Positions 52,611 to 61,354 of a stretch of DNA of 64,000 bases are shown here, one piece after another. Made by a program: the position numbers and the translations under genes. The number at the start of each line of letters is the position of its first letter. Position 1 is the first letter of the stretch. The notes below the pieces were generated by a model. That model saw only the letters and a list, made by a program, of their open reading frames with translations, had not been told where the DNA came from and did no database searches. Source of the stretch: Fusibacillus kribbianus (GTDB lineage Bacteria > Bacillota > Clostridia > Lachnospirales > Lachnospiraceae); contig NZ_JASGBQ010000004.1 in assembly GCF_030053595.1 (NCBI RefSeq), positions 62,001-126,000 on the forward strand, given 5' to 3'.

Positions 52611-53066
52611 TTATTTCCTGCCTTTGTAGAGCTTTTCCAGTTCCTTCAAAAAGGTATTCACATCCTTAAACTCCCGGTATACGGAAGAAAACCGGACATA
52701 GGCCACCTCATCCAGCTCCTTCAGCTTGTCCATGACGAGATTGCCGATCCTTGTGGTGCTCACCTCTTTCTCCGCATTGAACACTTCATTCTCCACCTCG
52801 TCCACCAGATGATTGATATCCTGGGTGGATACCGGCCGCTTATGGCAGGCCAGCAGCACTCCGGCCTCGATCTTGGAACGGTCGTAGGGTTCTCTGGTCT
52901 CATCCTTCTTTACCACCATGAGAGGAATGGTCTCGATCTTCTCATAGGTGGTGAATCTTCTGCCGCAGGCCTCGCACTGACGGCGCCTGCGGATGGCATT
53001 GTTGTCCTCCGCCGGTCTGGAATCAATGACTCTGATATTTTCATTATTGCAAAACGGACACTTCAT
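52611..53066 (-). CDS. nrdR: Transcriptional repressor NrdR
   Basis: 151-residue repressor of ribonucleotide reductase genes. Zinc ribbon MKCPFCNNENIRVIDSR...CEACGRRFTTYEK, then an ATP-cone (YDRSKIEAGVLLACHKRPVS) that senses (d)ATP. Start ATG at 53066 after AGAGGAGG; nine extra in-frame codons upstream overlap the ylmC-like gene. No nrd genes or NrdR boxes were seen in the window. Confidence 0.95.
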   Translation of the reverse strand: MKCPFCNNENIRVIDSRPAEDNNAIRRRRQCEACGRRFTTYEKIETIPLMVVKKDETREPYDRSKIEAGVLLACHKRPVSTQDINHLVDEVENEVFNAEKEVSTTRIGNLVMDKLKELDEVAYVRFSSVYREFKDVNTFLKELEKLYKGRK

Positions 53067-53089
53067 AGTGAACCTCCTCTTCTGCATTT

Positions 53090-53347
53090 TCACTTATATT
53101 TCTTCAAACATTCCTCAGTCACTGCCTTTATGAGGACAAAATCCTCTCCGATCTGCTCCACACAGCCAAAGGGAATCACATATTCCGAATCCCGTCCCAA
53201 AAATCCGCAGATATGGGCAGGTCCCGGTATGATAAACTCCAGAATACAGCCTGTTTTACAGTCAAAGCACGCATCGGTGATAAAACCAAGCCTCTTGCCG
53301 TCACAGATATTGATAACCTCTTTCAGTCTCAGATCGCTCATTCTCAT
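53090..53347 (-). CDS. YlmC/YmxH family PRC-barrel protein
   Basis: 85 residues, MRMSDLRLKEVINICDGKRLGFITDACFDCKTG. PRC-barrel-like protein of the YlmC/YmxH family, associated with sporulation in Bacillus and Clostridia, function unclear. Two ATG candidates (53347 and 53341); the first gives the usual family N-terminus. The longer frame has no support. First gene of ylmC-nrdR-yqeG behind a promoter. Confidence 0.82.
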   Translation of the reverse strand: MRMSDLRLKEVINICDGKRLGFITDACFDCKTGCILEFIIPGPAHICGFLGRDSEYVIPFGCVEQIGEDFVLIKAVTEECLKKYK

Positions 53348-53408
53348 AGGCGTTTCCCGGCACGCTCTTCTTATTCTTATCCTATGCGCCGGGGCCCATC
53401 CCGGTTCC

Positions 53409-53437
53409 ATTTTATCCTGTTACGGAAAAAACATCAA
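53409..53437 (-). promoter_or_regulatory. Promoter of the ylmC-like gene, nrdR and yqeG
   Basis: TTGATG (53437-53432), 17 bp, TAAAAT (53414-53409) on the minus strand, downstream of prfC. Confidence 0.65.
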
Positions 53438-53445
53438 ACGATCCA

Positions 53446-55053
53446 TCAGTTCCTGGAAAATTCTTCCAGAACAAGGCCCGGATTCCTGTCAAGAACCATG
53501 CCGACACTCCAGCTGTTGACGAAGAGGAGCAGCGGATTTCCCTTGAGATCCTTGACTCTCTTCATGTCAGAGGTACCCTGGATCTTCTCCACATTGACCT
53601 CATCCTTGTTGGCGATCCAGCGGATATGCTCGTAGGGCAGCGGATCCAGCTTCACCTCCACGTTGTATTCATTATTCAGACGGAATAACAGCACATCAAA
53701 CTGAAGGACACCCACCACGCCCACGATGATCTCCTCCATACCGGTATTGAATTCCTGAAAGATCTGAATGGCGCCCTCCTGGGCGATCTGATTGACCCCC
53801 TTTAAAAACTGCTTCCGCTTCATGGTATCCATCTGTCTGAGCCTTGCAAAGTGCTCCGGTGCAAAGGTGGGGATCCCCTCATAGGCAAACTTTTTGCCGG
53901 AGGCGGTAAAGGTATCACCGATCGAAAAGAGTCCGGGATCAAACACGCCGATGATATCGCCCGCATAGGCCTCGTCCACGATCTTTCTCTCCTGGGCCAT
54001 CAGCTGCTGAGGCTGGGAAAGTTTTACCTTTCTTCCGCCCTGCACGTGATTGACCTCCATACCGGCCTCAAACTTTCCGGAACAGATTCGCATAAACGCG
54101 ATCCTGTCCCGGTGGGCCTTATTCATATTGGCCTGGATCTTAAACACAAACGCCGAGAAATCCTCTGTCATGGGATCGACGATCCCCGTATCTGCCTTTC
54201 TGGGAAGAGGCGGCGTCGTCATCTTCAGGAAATGCTTTAAGAAGGTCTCCACACCGAAATTGGTAAGGGCGGAACCGAAAAACACCGGCGACAGCTTTCC
54301 CTGTCGTACCAGCTCCATATCCAGATCCTGTCCCGCACCGTCCAGAAGCTCGATATCCTCCAAAAGCTGACTGTGGAAACCTTCTCCGATGAGCCAGTTC
54401 ACCTGAGGATCGTTTAAGGCTACCTCCCTGGCAGCAACCTCCTTCTGACCGTTCATGGCCGCCGTGAAGGTGGTGATGCACTGCCTGTCTCTTTCATATA
54501 CGCCCTTGAACTCCTTACCGGAGCCGATGGGCCAGTTGACCGGGCAGGTGGCGATTCCCAGAACAGACTCGATCTCATCCATCAGTTCAAAGGGATCATT
54601 GGCCTCCCTGTCCATCTTATTGATGAAGGTAAAAATGGGGATCTGTCTCAACAGACAGACCTTGAACAGCTTGATGGTCTGGGCTTCCACACCCTTGCTG
54701 GCGTCGATGACCATAACGGCCGAGTCAGCCGCCATCAGCGTCCGATAGGTATCCTCCGAGAAATCCTGATGGCCGGGTGTGTCCAGAATATTGATGCAGA
54801 AGCCATCGTAATTGAACTGGAGTACCGATGAGGTTACGGAAATACCTCTCTGCTTCTCGATCTCCATCCAGTCGGAAACCGCATGTTTCGCTGTCTTCTT
54901 TCCCTTTACGGAGCCGGCCAGATTGATGGCACCCCCGTAGAGAAGGAACTTTTCCGTAAGGGTCGTCTTACCCGCATCCGGGTGGGAAATGATCGCAAAA
55001 GTCCTCCTCTTCTCTATCTCTTTTCTCATTTTTTCCAGCTCTGATAACGCCAC
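53446..55053 (-). CDS. prfC: Peptide chain release factor 3
   Basis: 535-residue translational GTPase that recycles RF1/RF2. G1 SHPDAGKTTLTEKFL, G3 DTPGHQDFSEDTYR, G4 FINKMDRE, then domain II and a C-terminal domain (GVVGVLQFDVLLFRLNNEYNVEV). Starts with GTG after AGGAGGAAGG. Full length. It lies between cls and the ylmC group, and has a separate promoter from the latter. Confidence 0.95.
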   Translation of the reverse strand: MALSELEKMRKEIEKRRTFAIISHPDAGKTTLTEKFLLYGGAINLAGSVKGKKTAKHAVSDWMEIEKQRGISVTSSVLQFNYDGFCINILDTPGHQDFSEDTYRTLMAADSAVMVIDASKGVEAQTIKLFKVCLLRQIPIFTFINKMDREANDPFELMDEIESVLGIATCPVNWPIGSGKEFKGVYERDRQCITTFTAAMNGQKEVAAREVALNDPQVNWLIGEGFHSQLLEDIELLDGAGQDLDMELVRQGKLSPVFFGSALTNFGVETFLKHFLKMTTPPLPRKADTGIVDPMTEDFSAFVFKIQANMNKAHRDRIAFMRICSGKFEAGMEVNHVQGGRKVKLSQPQQLMAQERKIVDEAYAGDIIGVFDPGLFSIGDTFTASGKKFAYEGIPTFAPEHFARLRQMDTMKRKQFLKGVNQIAQEGAIQIFQEFNTGMEEIIVGVVGVLQFDVLLFRLNNEYNVEVKLDPLPYEHIRWIANKDEVNVEKIQGTSDMKRVKDLKGNPLLLFVNSWSVGMVLDRNPGLVLEEFSRN

Positions 55054-55092
55054 GTATCCTTCCTCCTGAATCCTGTAATGTTTTTCTTTCCG

Positions 55093-56625
55093 TCAGAACA
55101 ACGGGGTAAACAGCCGCATGGCCGACACAAGAAGCTGCTCGTAAACCGGCCGCTTCCGGCAGAACTCCATGGTGATCTCCATGGCCTCCTGCTCCACGGT
55201 TTTGATGAAATCAGCATGAAGCTCCTCCACCGCCGCCGTTTTATAAAGAAGAGCGCCGCACTCAAAATGAAGGTACAGGCTCCTGAAATCCAGATTAATG
55301 CTGCCGATGGCCGCCAGTGTGCCGTCCGCTACAAAGGCCTTTGTGTGAAGAAAGCCCGGCAGATATTCATAGATCCTCACACCGGCATCAAGCAGCTGGG
55401 CATAATAAGAACGGGTCAGCATAAAGATCAGACGCTTGTCCGGAATATGGGGAAGCATGATTTTCACATCGATACCGCTTTTGGCTGCCAGGGTGAGCGA
55501 TGTCATCATCTCATTGTCTATGATCAGATAGGGAGTATAGATGTAAACATACTGTTTTGCATTATGAATCATGTTCAGATACACATTTTCCCCGGTACAC
55601 TCATGATCCAGGGGCGAATCTCCGTAGGGAGCCACAAATCCGCCTTTCCAGGCCGCCTCCTTCCCGGTCTCCCGATAGGCTGCATAATCATAATCCGTAT
55701 GGCTGATGGAATTCCACATGCCGAGAAACATGGACGTATAATTCCAGACGGCCTCTCCCTTTATGGCAACGCCGCCGTCCTTCCAGTGGCCAAACCGTTC
55801 CTTCCGGTTGATATACTCGTCAGCCAGATTGAGCCCTCCGCAAAAGGCCGTACGTCCGTCAATGACCGCGATCTTCCGATGATCCCGGTTGTTGAAAATG
55901 GCAGAAATGACCGGGCGAAACGGATTAAATCTTCGGCAGGCGATTCCCTTTTCCCGGAGAAGCGTCGGATAATTTCTGGGAAGCAGCCAGATACTGCCCA
56001 CATCATCATACAGAAGGCGGACCTCCACGCCTGCTTTCACCCGCTCCTCGAGAATGGACAGGATGGTATCCCACATATATCCCCGCTCGATGATGAAATA
56101 CTCCAGAAATATGAATCGCTCAGCCTTTTTAAGCTCCTCACACAGAGCAGAAAAATATTCCTCTCCATCGGAAAAATAATGACTGAAGCCATCCCTCTCA
56201 ACGGGGAACCCGGCCGTCTCACTGAGGTAACGGAACTGTCTGAACACGGCAGGATCCTCCTGAAGAAGCTCTTCGAAAATTTCTCCCTTCTGGGTCATCA
56301 ATGGCAGCAGCTCATGATCGATCCTCTCGTGGATCCTTCGGTGAGTCACAATGGCGTTGCCCCTGCCAAATAACAGATACAGAATCGTTCCCACAATGGG
56401 AACACTGAGAATCAGAATACTCCAAGCCAGCTTATAAGCTGGATTATTCCATTGACGGACAATATAAATCACCAGCACCAGGCCGACCAGAGACAGAAAG
56501 ATCTGTGCAGTCCAGTAATACCTTCCAAGAAGCAGCACCGAGTCCACGATCCAGGCTACCTGGAGAACGATGACCATGGCGACCCACACCATACGGCTGG
56601 TCAGAAACTTGATGATCCGTCTCAT
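55093..56625 (-). CDS. cls: Cardiolipin synthase
   Basis: 510-residue phospholipase-D-type synthase that joins two phosphatidylglycerols. N-terminal membrane helices (two to three within 1-70), then two HKD motifs: HRKIAVIDGRTAFCGGLNLADEY near 240 and HTKAFVADGTLAAIGSINLDFRS near 420. C-terminus ends VSAMRLFTPLF, the usual cls end. Start ATG at 56625 with GGAGGA. 39 bp before prfC. Confidence 0.93.
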   Translation of the reverse strand: MRRIIKFLTSRMVWVAMVIVLQVAWIVDSVLLLGRYYWTAQIFLSLVGLVLVIYIVRQWNNPAYKLAWSILILSVPIVGTILYLLFGRGNAIVTHRRIHERIDHELLPLMTQKGEIFEELLQEDPAVFRQFRYLSETAGFPVERDGFSHYFSDGEEYFSALCEELKKAERFIFLEYFIIERGYMWDTILSILEERVKAGVEVRLLYDDVGSIWLLPRNYPTLLREKGIACRRFNPFRPVISAIFNNRDHRKIAVIDGRTAFCGGLNLADEYINRKERFGHWKDGGVAIKGEAVWNYTSMFLGMWNSISHTDYDYAAYRETGKEAAWKGGFVAPYGDSPLDHECTGENVYLNMIHNAKQYVYIYTPYLIIDNEMMTSLTLAAKSGIDVKIMLPHIPDKRLIFMLTRSYYAQLLDAGVRIYEYLPGFLHTKAFVADGTLAAIGSINLDFRSLYLHFECGALLYKTAAVEELHADFIKTVEQEAMEITMEFCRKRPVYEQLLVSAMRLFTPLF

Positions 56626-56679
56626 GGTTCCTCCTTTCTCCCGGTTTTCTCATCCATTTCTTCTGCAACATACGATCGG

Positions 56680-57882
56680 TTAAGAGCTCTGTTCCATCCG
56701 CCTCATGATCTCGTCAAGAATCCTTCCTGCCACCTCATCCTTGCTCATGACTGGAAGGGAAAGCTCTCCATCCTTTGTCAGTATCGTGACCACGTTGGTA
56801 TCGGTGCCAAAGCCGGCCCCCTCCACCTTCAGGTTATTGGCCACGATCATATCCAGATTTTTCTTTTCCAGCTTTGCCCGGGAATTTTCCACCATATGCT
56901 CTGTTTCCATGGAAAAGCCGCAGAGAAACTGTCCCTCTCTCTTTTCCATACCGAGTTTCTTCAGGGTATCCTCTGTCCGCTCCAGGGCGATGGACATGAC
57001 ACCGTCCGATTTTTTCACTTTTTCATCGGCCACCACTGCCGGCCGGTAATCGGCCACCGCAGCTGCCTTGATGATAATATCCTGTTCCGGGGCTCTTTCA
57101 CATACTGCCCGATACAGCTCTGCCGCGGAGTTGATCTCCACCACCTTTACAAAATCCGGCTTTTTGATGGAGGTGGGACCTGTCACCAGCGTCACATCCG
57201 CTCCCCGGTACATGGCCGCCTTCGCCAGCGCATAACCCATCTTCCCCGTGGAGTGATTGGTAATGTAACGGACCGGATCAATGGCCTCCCTGGTGGGACC
57301 TGCCGTCACCAGCACCTTTTTCCCCTTCATATCTTTCTCGCAGGCCAGTTCCTTCAATACATAGGAAAGCAGTGTTTCCTCATCGGCCATTTTTCCGTTT
57401 CCGGTATCCCCGTTGGCAAGCATCCCCACCACCGGATCCACAAACTCATAGCCAAACCTTTTCAGCTTCGCAATATTGTCCTGAACAATGGGATTGTTGT
57501 ACATATTGGTATTCATGGCCGGTGCAATCAGCTTCTTGCAGGGGCAGGCCATAATGGTAGTCGTCAGCATATCGTCGGCGATTCCGCCAGCGATCTTGCC
57601 GATCACATTGGCGCTGGCAGGAGCCAGCATCACGAGATCCGCCTGCTTTGCCAAAGCCACATGCTCCACGGAAAATTCAAAATTCCGGTCGAAGGTATCA
57701 ATCAGACACTTCGTACCTGTCAGGGTCTCAAAGGTGGTTGCCGTGATAAAATTAGTCGCATTCTGTGTCATCAGCACATGAACCGTAGCATGCTGCTTTT
57801 TTAAAAGTCTTGCCAGATTGGCAATTTTGTAAGCAGCGATGCTTCCGGAAACGCCGAGGAGCACTGTTTTTCCCTTTAACAT
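56680..57882 (-). CDS. coaBC: Bifunctional phosphopantothenoylcysteine decarboxylase/synthase
   Basis: 400 residues making 4'-phosphopantetheine from phosphopantothenate and cysteine. N-terminal flavoprotein CoaC (GVSGSIAAYKIANLARLL; PAMNTNMYNNPIVQDN near 140; CoaC His in the VEHVALAK region). C-terminal CoaB from about 190 (KVLVTAGPTREAIDPVRYITNHSTGKMGYALA). It is divergent from coaX and so clusters two steps of CoA synthesis. Confidence 0.95.
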   Translation of the reverse strand: MLKGKTVLLGVSGSIAAYKIANLARLLKKQHATVHVLMTQNATNFITATTFETLTGTKCLIDTFDRNFEFSVEHVALAKQADLVMLAPASANVIGKIAGGIADDMLTTTIMACPCKKLIAPAMNTNMYNNPIVQDNIAKLKRFGYEFVDPVVGMLANGDTGNGKMADEETLLSYVLKELACEKDMKGKKVLVTAGPTREAIDPVRYITNHSTGKMGYALAKAAMYRGADVTLVTGPTSIKKPDFVKVVEINSAAELYRAVCERAPEQDIIIKAAAVADYRPAVVADEKVKKSDGVMSIALERTEDTLKKLGMEKREGQFLCGFSMETEHMVENSRAKLEKKNLDMIVANNLKVEGAGFGTDTNVVTILTKDGELSLPVMSKDEVAGRILDEIMRRMEQSS

Positions 57883-57898
57883 AGTTTCTCTCCCTTAC

Positions 57899-57927
57899 TT
57901 GCGCCGCCCGGCGATCCATGCTATAAT
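57899..57927 (+). promoter_or_regulatory. Promoter of coaX
   Basis: TTGCGC (57899-57904), 17 bp, TATAAT (57922-57927). The ~85-nt leader has two small GC stems but no element I recognise. Confidence 0.65.
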
Positions 57928-58018
57928 CGCACCGTAGCCGTTTTGGCACTGAATATGCGGGTTCTGCCGTCGGCAGAGCTCTATATGGCGGTTCTCCGCC
58001 GGAAAGGACTTATCCCTT

Positions 58019-58789
58019 ATGATTCTCGCTATCGACATCGGCAATACCAATATTGTCATTGGCTGTATCGACGCCAAGCAAACGTATTTTGTTGAACGCA
58101 TTTCCACCAATCTGAACCAGACTGCTCTGGAATATGCCATTACCTTCAAAAACATCCTGGAGCTTTACCATATCAATCCCAGGGGTCTGGAGGGAGCCAT
58201 CGTTTCCTCCGTAGTGCCGCCCATTTCCAACACGGTCCGTCTTTCGGTGGAAAAGATCATAGGTAAGCCCTGCCTCTTAGTTGGCCCAGGCCTGAAAACA
58301 GGTCTCAACATCGTCATGGACAATCCTGCCACCGTCGGCAGCGACCTGGTAGTAACGGCAGTCGCCGGCATCAAAGAATATAAAGCACCTTTCCTCGTCA
58401 TTGACATGGGCACCGCCACCACCATCACCTGTGTGGACAAAAATCACAATTACATCGGCGGAGCCATCATGCCCGGTGTGCGGGTCTCCCTGGAATCTCT
58501 GGCCCAGCGGGCCTCCCAGCTCCATAACATCAGCCTGGAATCTCCCAGACATGCCATCGGAAAAAATACCATCGAATGCATGCGCAGCGGCATTGTTCTG
58601 GGCAGCGCCTCCATGCTGGACGGCATGATCGACCGGTTTGCCGATGAGCTGGGCGAGGAACCCACTGTCATCGCCACCGGCGGCCTTTCCAAGATCATCA
58701 TCCCTCACTGCCGCCATACGATCATCATCGATGACGGTCTTCTCCTCAAAGGGCTCTGGATCATCTACAGCAAAAACCAGCAATGCTGA
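58019..58789 (+). CDS. coaX: Type III pantothenate kinase
   Basis: 256 residues, first step of CoA synthesis. MILAIDIGNTNIVIGCID holds the phosphate motif, PATVGSDLVVTAVAG near 103, FLVIDMGTATTITCVD near 124, and GVRVSLESLAQRASQLHNI near 155. CoaX is feedback-insensitive and needs a monovalent cation (family knowledge). Divergent from coaBC with its own promoter; terminator at 58867. Confidence 0.95.
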   Translation: MILAIDIGNTNIVIGCIDAKQTYFVERISTNLNQTALEYAITFKNILELYHINPRGLEGAIVSSVVPPISNTVRLSVEKIIGKPCLLVGPGLKTGLNIVMDNPATVGSDLVVTAVAGIKEYKAPFLVIDMGTATTITCVDKNHNYIGGAIMPGVRVSLESLAQRASQLHNISLESPRHAIGKNTIECMRSGIVLGSASMLDGMIDRFADELGEEPTVIATGGLSKIIIPHCRHTIIIDDGLLLKGLWIIYSKNQQC

Positions 58790-58866
58790 TAATTCCAGGG
58801 TATTTTACCATAAAGCAGAAAAAAATTCAATGGAACCAGGGCAAATATGGCCTGTAAAACCCTTAG

Positions 58867-58898
58867 AGAAAGGAGCTGCAGTTAACAGCTCCCTTTCT
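58867..58898. terminator. Terminator between coaX and the ChW protein gene
   Basis: AGAAAGG-AGCTG/CAGCT-CCCTTTCT stem with TTTAT after it on the plus strand, so it mainly ends coaX transcription. Confidence 0.65.
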
Positions 58899-60512
58899 TT
58901 ATGGCAGATATACATATCCCAGAAACGTTCCCACTCCATTTCTTCCATGGGTCACTCCGTATTCTGTGGTTTCCCGGATGATGGTGCAGCCATGGGCTGC
59001 CATTCCGCTTCCACTGTACCCGCCTTCACTTACATACACCTTATTACCTACTACCTTTTCTACAACAGCCACATGGTTGGTATAGCAGGCCAGTGCTCTT
59101 CCGCGAAGGGCAGTTCCCGTCGAAAAACCGTATCTTCCCTGTCCGCCGTTCCACCAGTTTCTTCCGCTCCAGATCGTCGTTCCCACACCGGTAAGCTCAT
59201 GAACCCTGGATGCCGCGAACCAGGCGCAGCCTTCAGAAGAATAGGCGTACTGTCCGTAAGCATAAGACGCAAAGGTCGTATACGGCGCCGAATGGATGTC
59301 AATATAGATACCTCCTGTACCGTTGCCGTAAATGCCGTTGGGATCATTGATTCCATTCTGATTTCCGGAGGAAACCGTTTCCTTTTCGATAAACGCCGGT
59401 GTTCCGGAGGAAAAGCCTTCCGTCCCCTTAGGCACCACCTGTATTTCCATTGCCTCCATCCGGAGCGAACGGCCCTCAGTCCCGGCCTTTTCCCCGTTTT
59501 TCGCCCAGCCAAGCCAACCGTAGTTCTGAACATGGACACGGTAATACACGTCAAATGCATTGGAAAGACCGTCCGTCAGTCTGATCTGGACAGCCTCCAT
59601 GCGCTTTGCCTCTCCCGTTGTTCCTGCCATGTCCCCGTCTGAAGCCCAGTCCATCCAGCCATAGCTCTGGACATGGGCACGGTACTGAATTGCTCCATCC
59701 AGGCCGGAATCGGAAAGAAGAAGCTTCAGAGCTTCCATCCGTTTGCTCTCCCCCGTCACTCCTGCTGCTTTTCCAGTCACCTGCTCCATCCAGCCATAGC
59801 TCTGCATATGAACCTGGCAGGTTACGGAAGGAAGGATCACACAGGGATTTGAAACTGCGCCGGGAGCCGGATCTCCTTTCTTCACAAGTCTGATCTCAAT
59901 GGCCTCCAGGCGCTTGGAAAGTCCCGTTGTTCCGGCCGTCTCCCCGTCCTTTGCCCAGTCCAGCCAGCCAAAGCTCTGCACGTGGACCCGGTAATACACC
60001 TCATACGCATCAGCTATCTCCCCGGAAAGGCGGATCCGGATAGCCTCCAGACGCTTGCTCTCTCCCGTCGTGCCCGCCACAGCATTGTCTGACCTCCAGT
60101 CCATCCATCCATAGCTCTGTACATGGACCTGATACTGAATGCTTCCTTCATAATCCGAATCATTCAACGCAATCTTAACAGCTTCCAGCCGTTTCGACAG
60201 GCCGGTGGTTCCTGCCACGTTCCCTTCAGAAACAGGCTCCTGCCAGCCATAGCTCTGGACATGGGTCTGATAGGAGACAGCGGGCAGAACAGGCTCATCA
60301 GAAAGCGCTGCAGGTTCATCGGAAAGCGCTGCAGGTTCATCGGAAAGCGCTGCAGGTTCGTCACAAAACGATTCCGGTTCTGCAGCAAACGGTTCTATGT
60401 TCACCGCTTCCTCCTCAGGAATGCTCTCCTGCGCATAAACTGCCATGCCACAACCAAAAGCCAGAATGCAGCCGGTCAATACAGCCAAAACTCTCAATAC
60501 GCGTCTTTTCAT
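58899..60512 (-). CDS. Secreted ChW-repeat protein with C-terminal CHAP-like peptidase domain
   Basis: 537 residues. Signal peptide (VLRVLAVLTGCILAFGCGMAVYA), a short repeated EPAALSD linker, then six ChW (clostridial hydrophobic W) repeats of HVQSYGW...GTTGxSKRLEA type in two sets of three, separated by a linker. A CHAP-like domain follows from about 415 with C429 (EGCAWFAASR) and H480 (TNHVAVVEKV) as probable catalytic pair. ChW repeats are thought to bind cell surface or substrate; the domain likely cuts peptidoglycan peptides. All six repeats are in frame. Confidence 0.87.
   Translation of the reverse strand: MKRRVLRVLAVLTGCILAFGCGMAVYAQESIPEEEAVNIEPFAAEPESFCDEPAALSDEPAALSDEPAALSDEPVLPAVSYQTHVQSYGWQEPVSEGNVAGTTGLSKRLEAVKIALNDSDYEGSIQYQVHVQSYGWMDWRSDNAVAGTTGESKRLEAIRIRLSGEIADAYEVYYRVHVQSFGWLDWAKDGETAGTTGLSKRLEAIEIRLVKKGDPAPGAVSNPCVILPSVTCQVHMQSYGWMEQVTGKAAGVTGESKRMEALKLLLSDSGLDGAIQYRAHVQSYGWMDWASDGDMAGTTGEAKRMEAVQIRLTDGLSNAFDVYYRVHVQNYGWLGWAKNGEKAGTEGRSLRMEAMEIQVVPKGTEGFSSGTPAFIEKETVSSGNQNGINDPNGIYGNGTGGIYIDIHSAPYTTFASYAYGQYAYSSEGCAWFAASRVHELTGVGTTIWSGRNWWNGGQGRYGFSTGTALRGRALACYTNHVAVVEKVVGNKVYVSEGGYSGSGMAAHGCTIIRETTEYGVTHGRNGVGTFLGYVYLP
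60291..60374. repeat. 21-bp tandem repeat in the ChW gene
   Basis: AGGTTCATCGGAAAGCGCTGC type unit, exact in the second and third copies, near-exact in the first, degenerate in a fourth. It encodes the SDEPAAL linker and keeps frame, so unit-number change would alter linker length only. Confidence 0.85.
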
Positions 60513-60544
60513 AGCCCTTATTCCTCCGGGTTTTTTGATTTGAA

Positions 60545-60590
60545 ACAGAGCTGCTCTGCAGACATCACCGAATCTGCAGGGCAGCTCTGT
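60545..60590 (-). terminator. Hairpin between the ECF S-component and ChW genes
   Basis: ACAGAGCTGC-CTGCAG/CTGCAG-GCAGCTCTGT long stem. On the minus strand the tail is TTTC, a weak T run, so termination may be partial and some transcription may reach the ChW gene. Confidence 0.65.
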
Positions 60591-60599
60591 CAGATTTTC

Positions 60600-61223
60600 T
60601 TATCTGTTATAGCTGAAATGCAGAAGCACCTTTCCCAACGCCAGGGTCAGCACCGCTGCCACAATAGCCTCCGGAACACCGTTCGCAACAATAATGCCCA
60701 GAATCACCTGATATACTGCACTGACCGCGATCTCTTTTGCCGCCGCAAACTGATCCACAAAACAGAAATAGATCAGATTCATGACGAGAAGGGTATTGGT
60801 AAACGCTCCTGCCACTCCTGCCACAGGCAGAGCCACATATTCCATCGTTTTCTTTCCTCTGCCCAGCTTCATGAAGCCTTTATAAACAAAATACGGAATC
60901 ACGCCTACCAGGATCCGGGGTACGAAGCAGATCACAATACTCCATAAATTGCCGCCGGAATAAAAAGGCGAAAAGGCAAAGGACAAAAGACTGGGATTGA
61001 AGGTGTTGTTGATAAGACTAGTCAGTCCGAAGATAAATCCAAGGAACGCGCCCTTTTTCGGTCCGAGGATCACGGATCCGATAATGACGGGTACATGGAT
61101 CAGGGTGGCCTTGATCACCACCAGATTGATATAGCCCACATAAGGAACGAAGGCCATCAGGATGATGATGGCTGCAATCACCGCAGTCAGCACCATATTG
61201 CGGGTTTTTGATGATGTATTCAT
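60600..61223 (-). CDS. ECF transporter S-component
   Basis: 207 residues with about six hydrophobic segments, starting VLTAVIAAIIILMAFVPYVGYINLVVIKATLIHVPVIIG and containing GPKKGAFLGFIFGLTSLINN, the pattern of ECF vitamin-uptake S-subunits. The energising EcfA/EcfT genes are not in the window, as expected for group II systems that share one module. Substrate: the nearby coaX-coaBC genes suggest pantothenate (PanT type), but S-component specificity cannot be read from sequence by eye. Confidence 0.8.
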   Translation of the reverse strand: MNTSSKTRNMVLTAVIAAIIILMAFVPYVGYINLVVIKATLIHVPVIIGSVILGPKKGAFLGFIFGLTSLINNTFNPSLLSFAFSPFYSGGNLWSIVICFVPRILVGVIPYFVYKGFMKLGRGKKTMEYVALPVAGVAGAFTNTLLVMNLIYFCFVDQFAAAKEIAVSAVYQVILGIIVANGVPEAIVAAVLTLALGKVLLHFSYNR

Positions 61224-61295
61224 TTTTCTCCTCCTGCTACTGTTCCGTGGCCGTGCTCCCGGTCCACCGGATACAATGCGTTTTCTTTCTTCCCG

Positions 61296-61323
61296 ATTAT
61301 AACAAACCGGGGAAAAAAGTCAA
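61296..61323 (-). promoter_or_regulatory. Promoter of the ECF S-component gene
   Basis: TTGACT (61323-61318), 16 bp, TATAAT (61301-61296) on the minus strand. The ~70-nt leader is GC-rich with a CCGGTGGACCGG stem; no known riboswitch recognised. Confidence 0.7.
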
Positions 61324-61354
61324 GAAATGTACATTTTTATATACAAACAGTCCC

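Noticed and set aside
55078-57804. Two long plus-strand frames (431 and 450 codons) antisense to cls and coaBC
   Set aside because: Both lie over intact, well-conserved minus-strand enzymes and show no recognisable domain; they reflect codon bias of the real genes.
60291-60374. Short regularly spaced repeats, considered as a CRISPR array
   Set aside because: Units are 21 bp, directly contiguous with no spacers, and lie in frame in a protein-coding gene; no cas genes are present.
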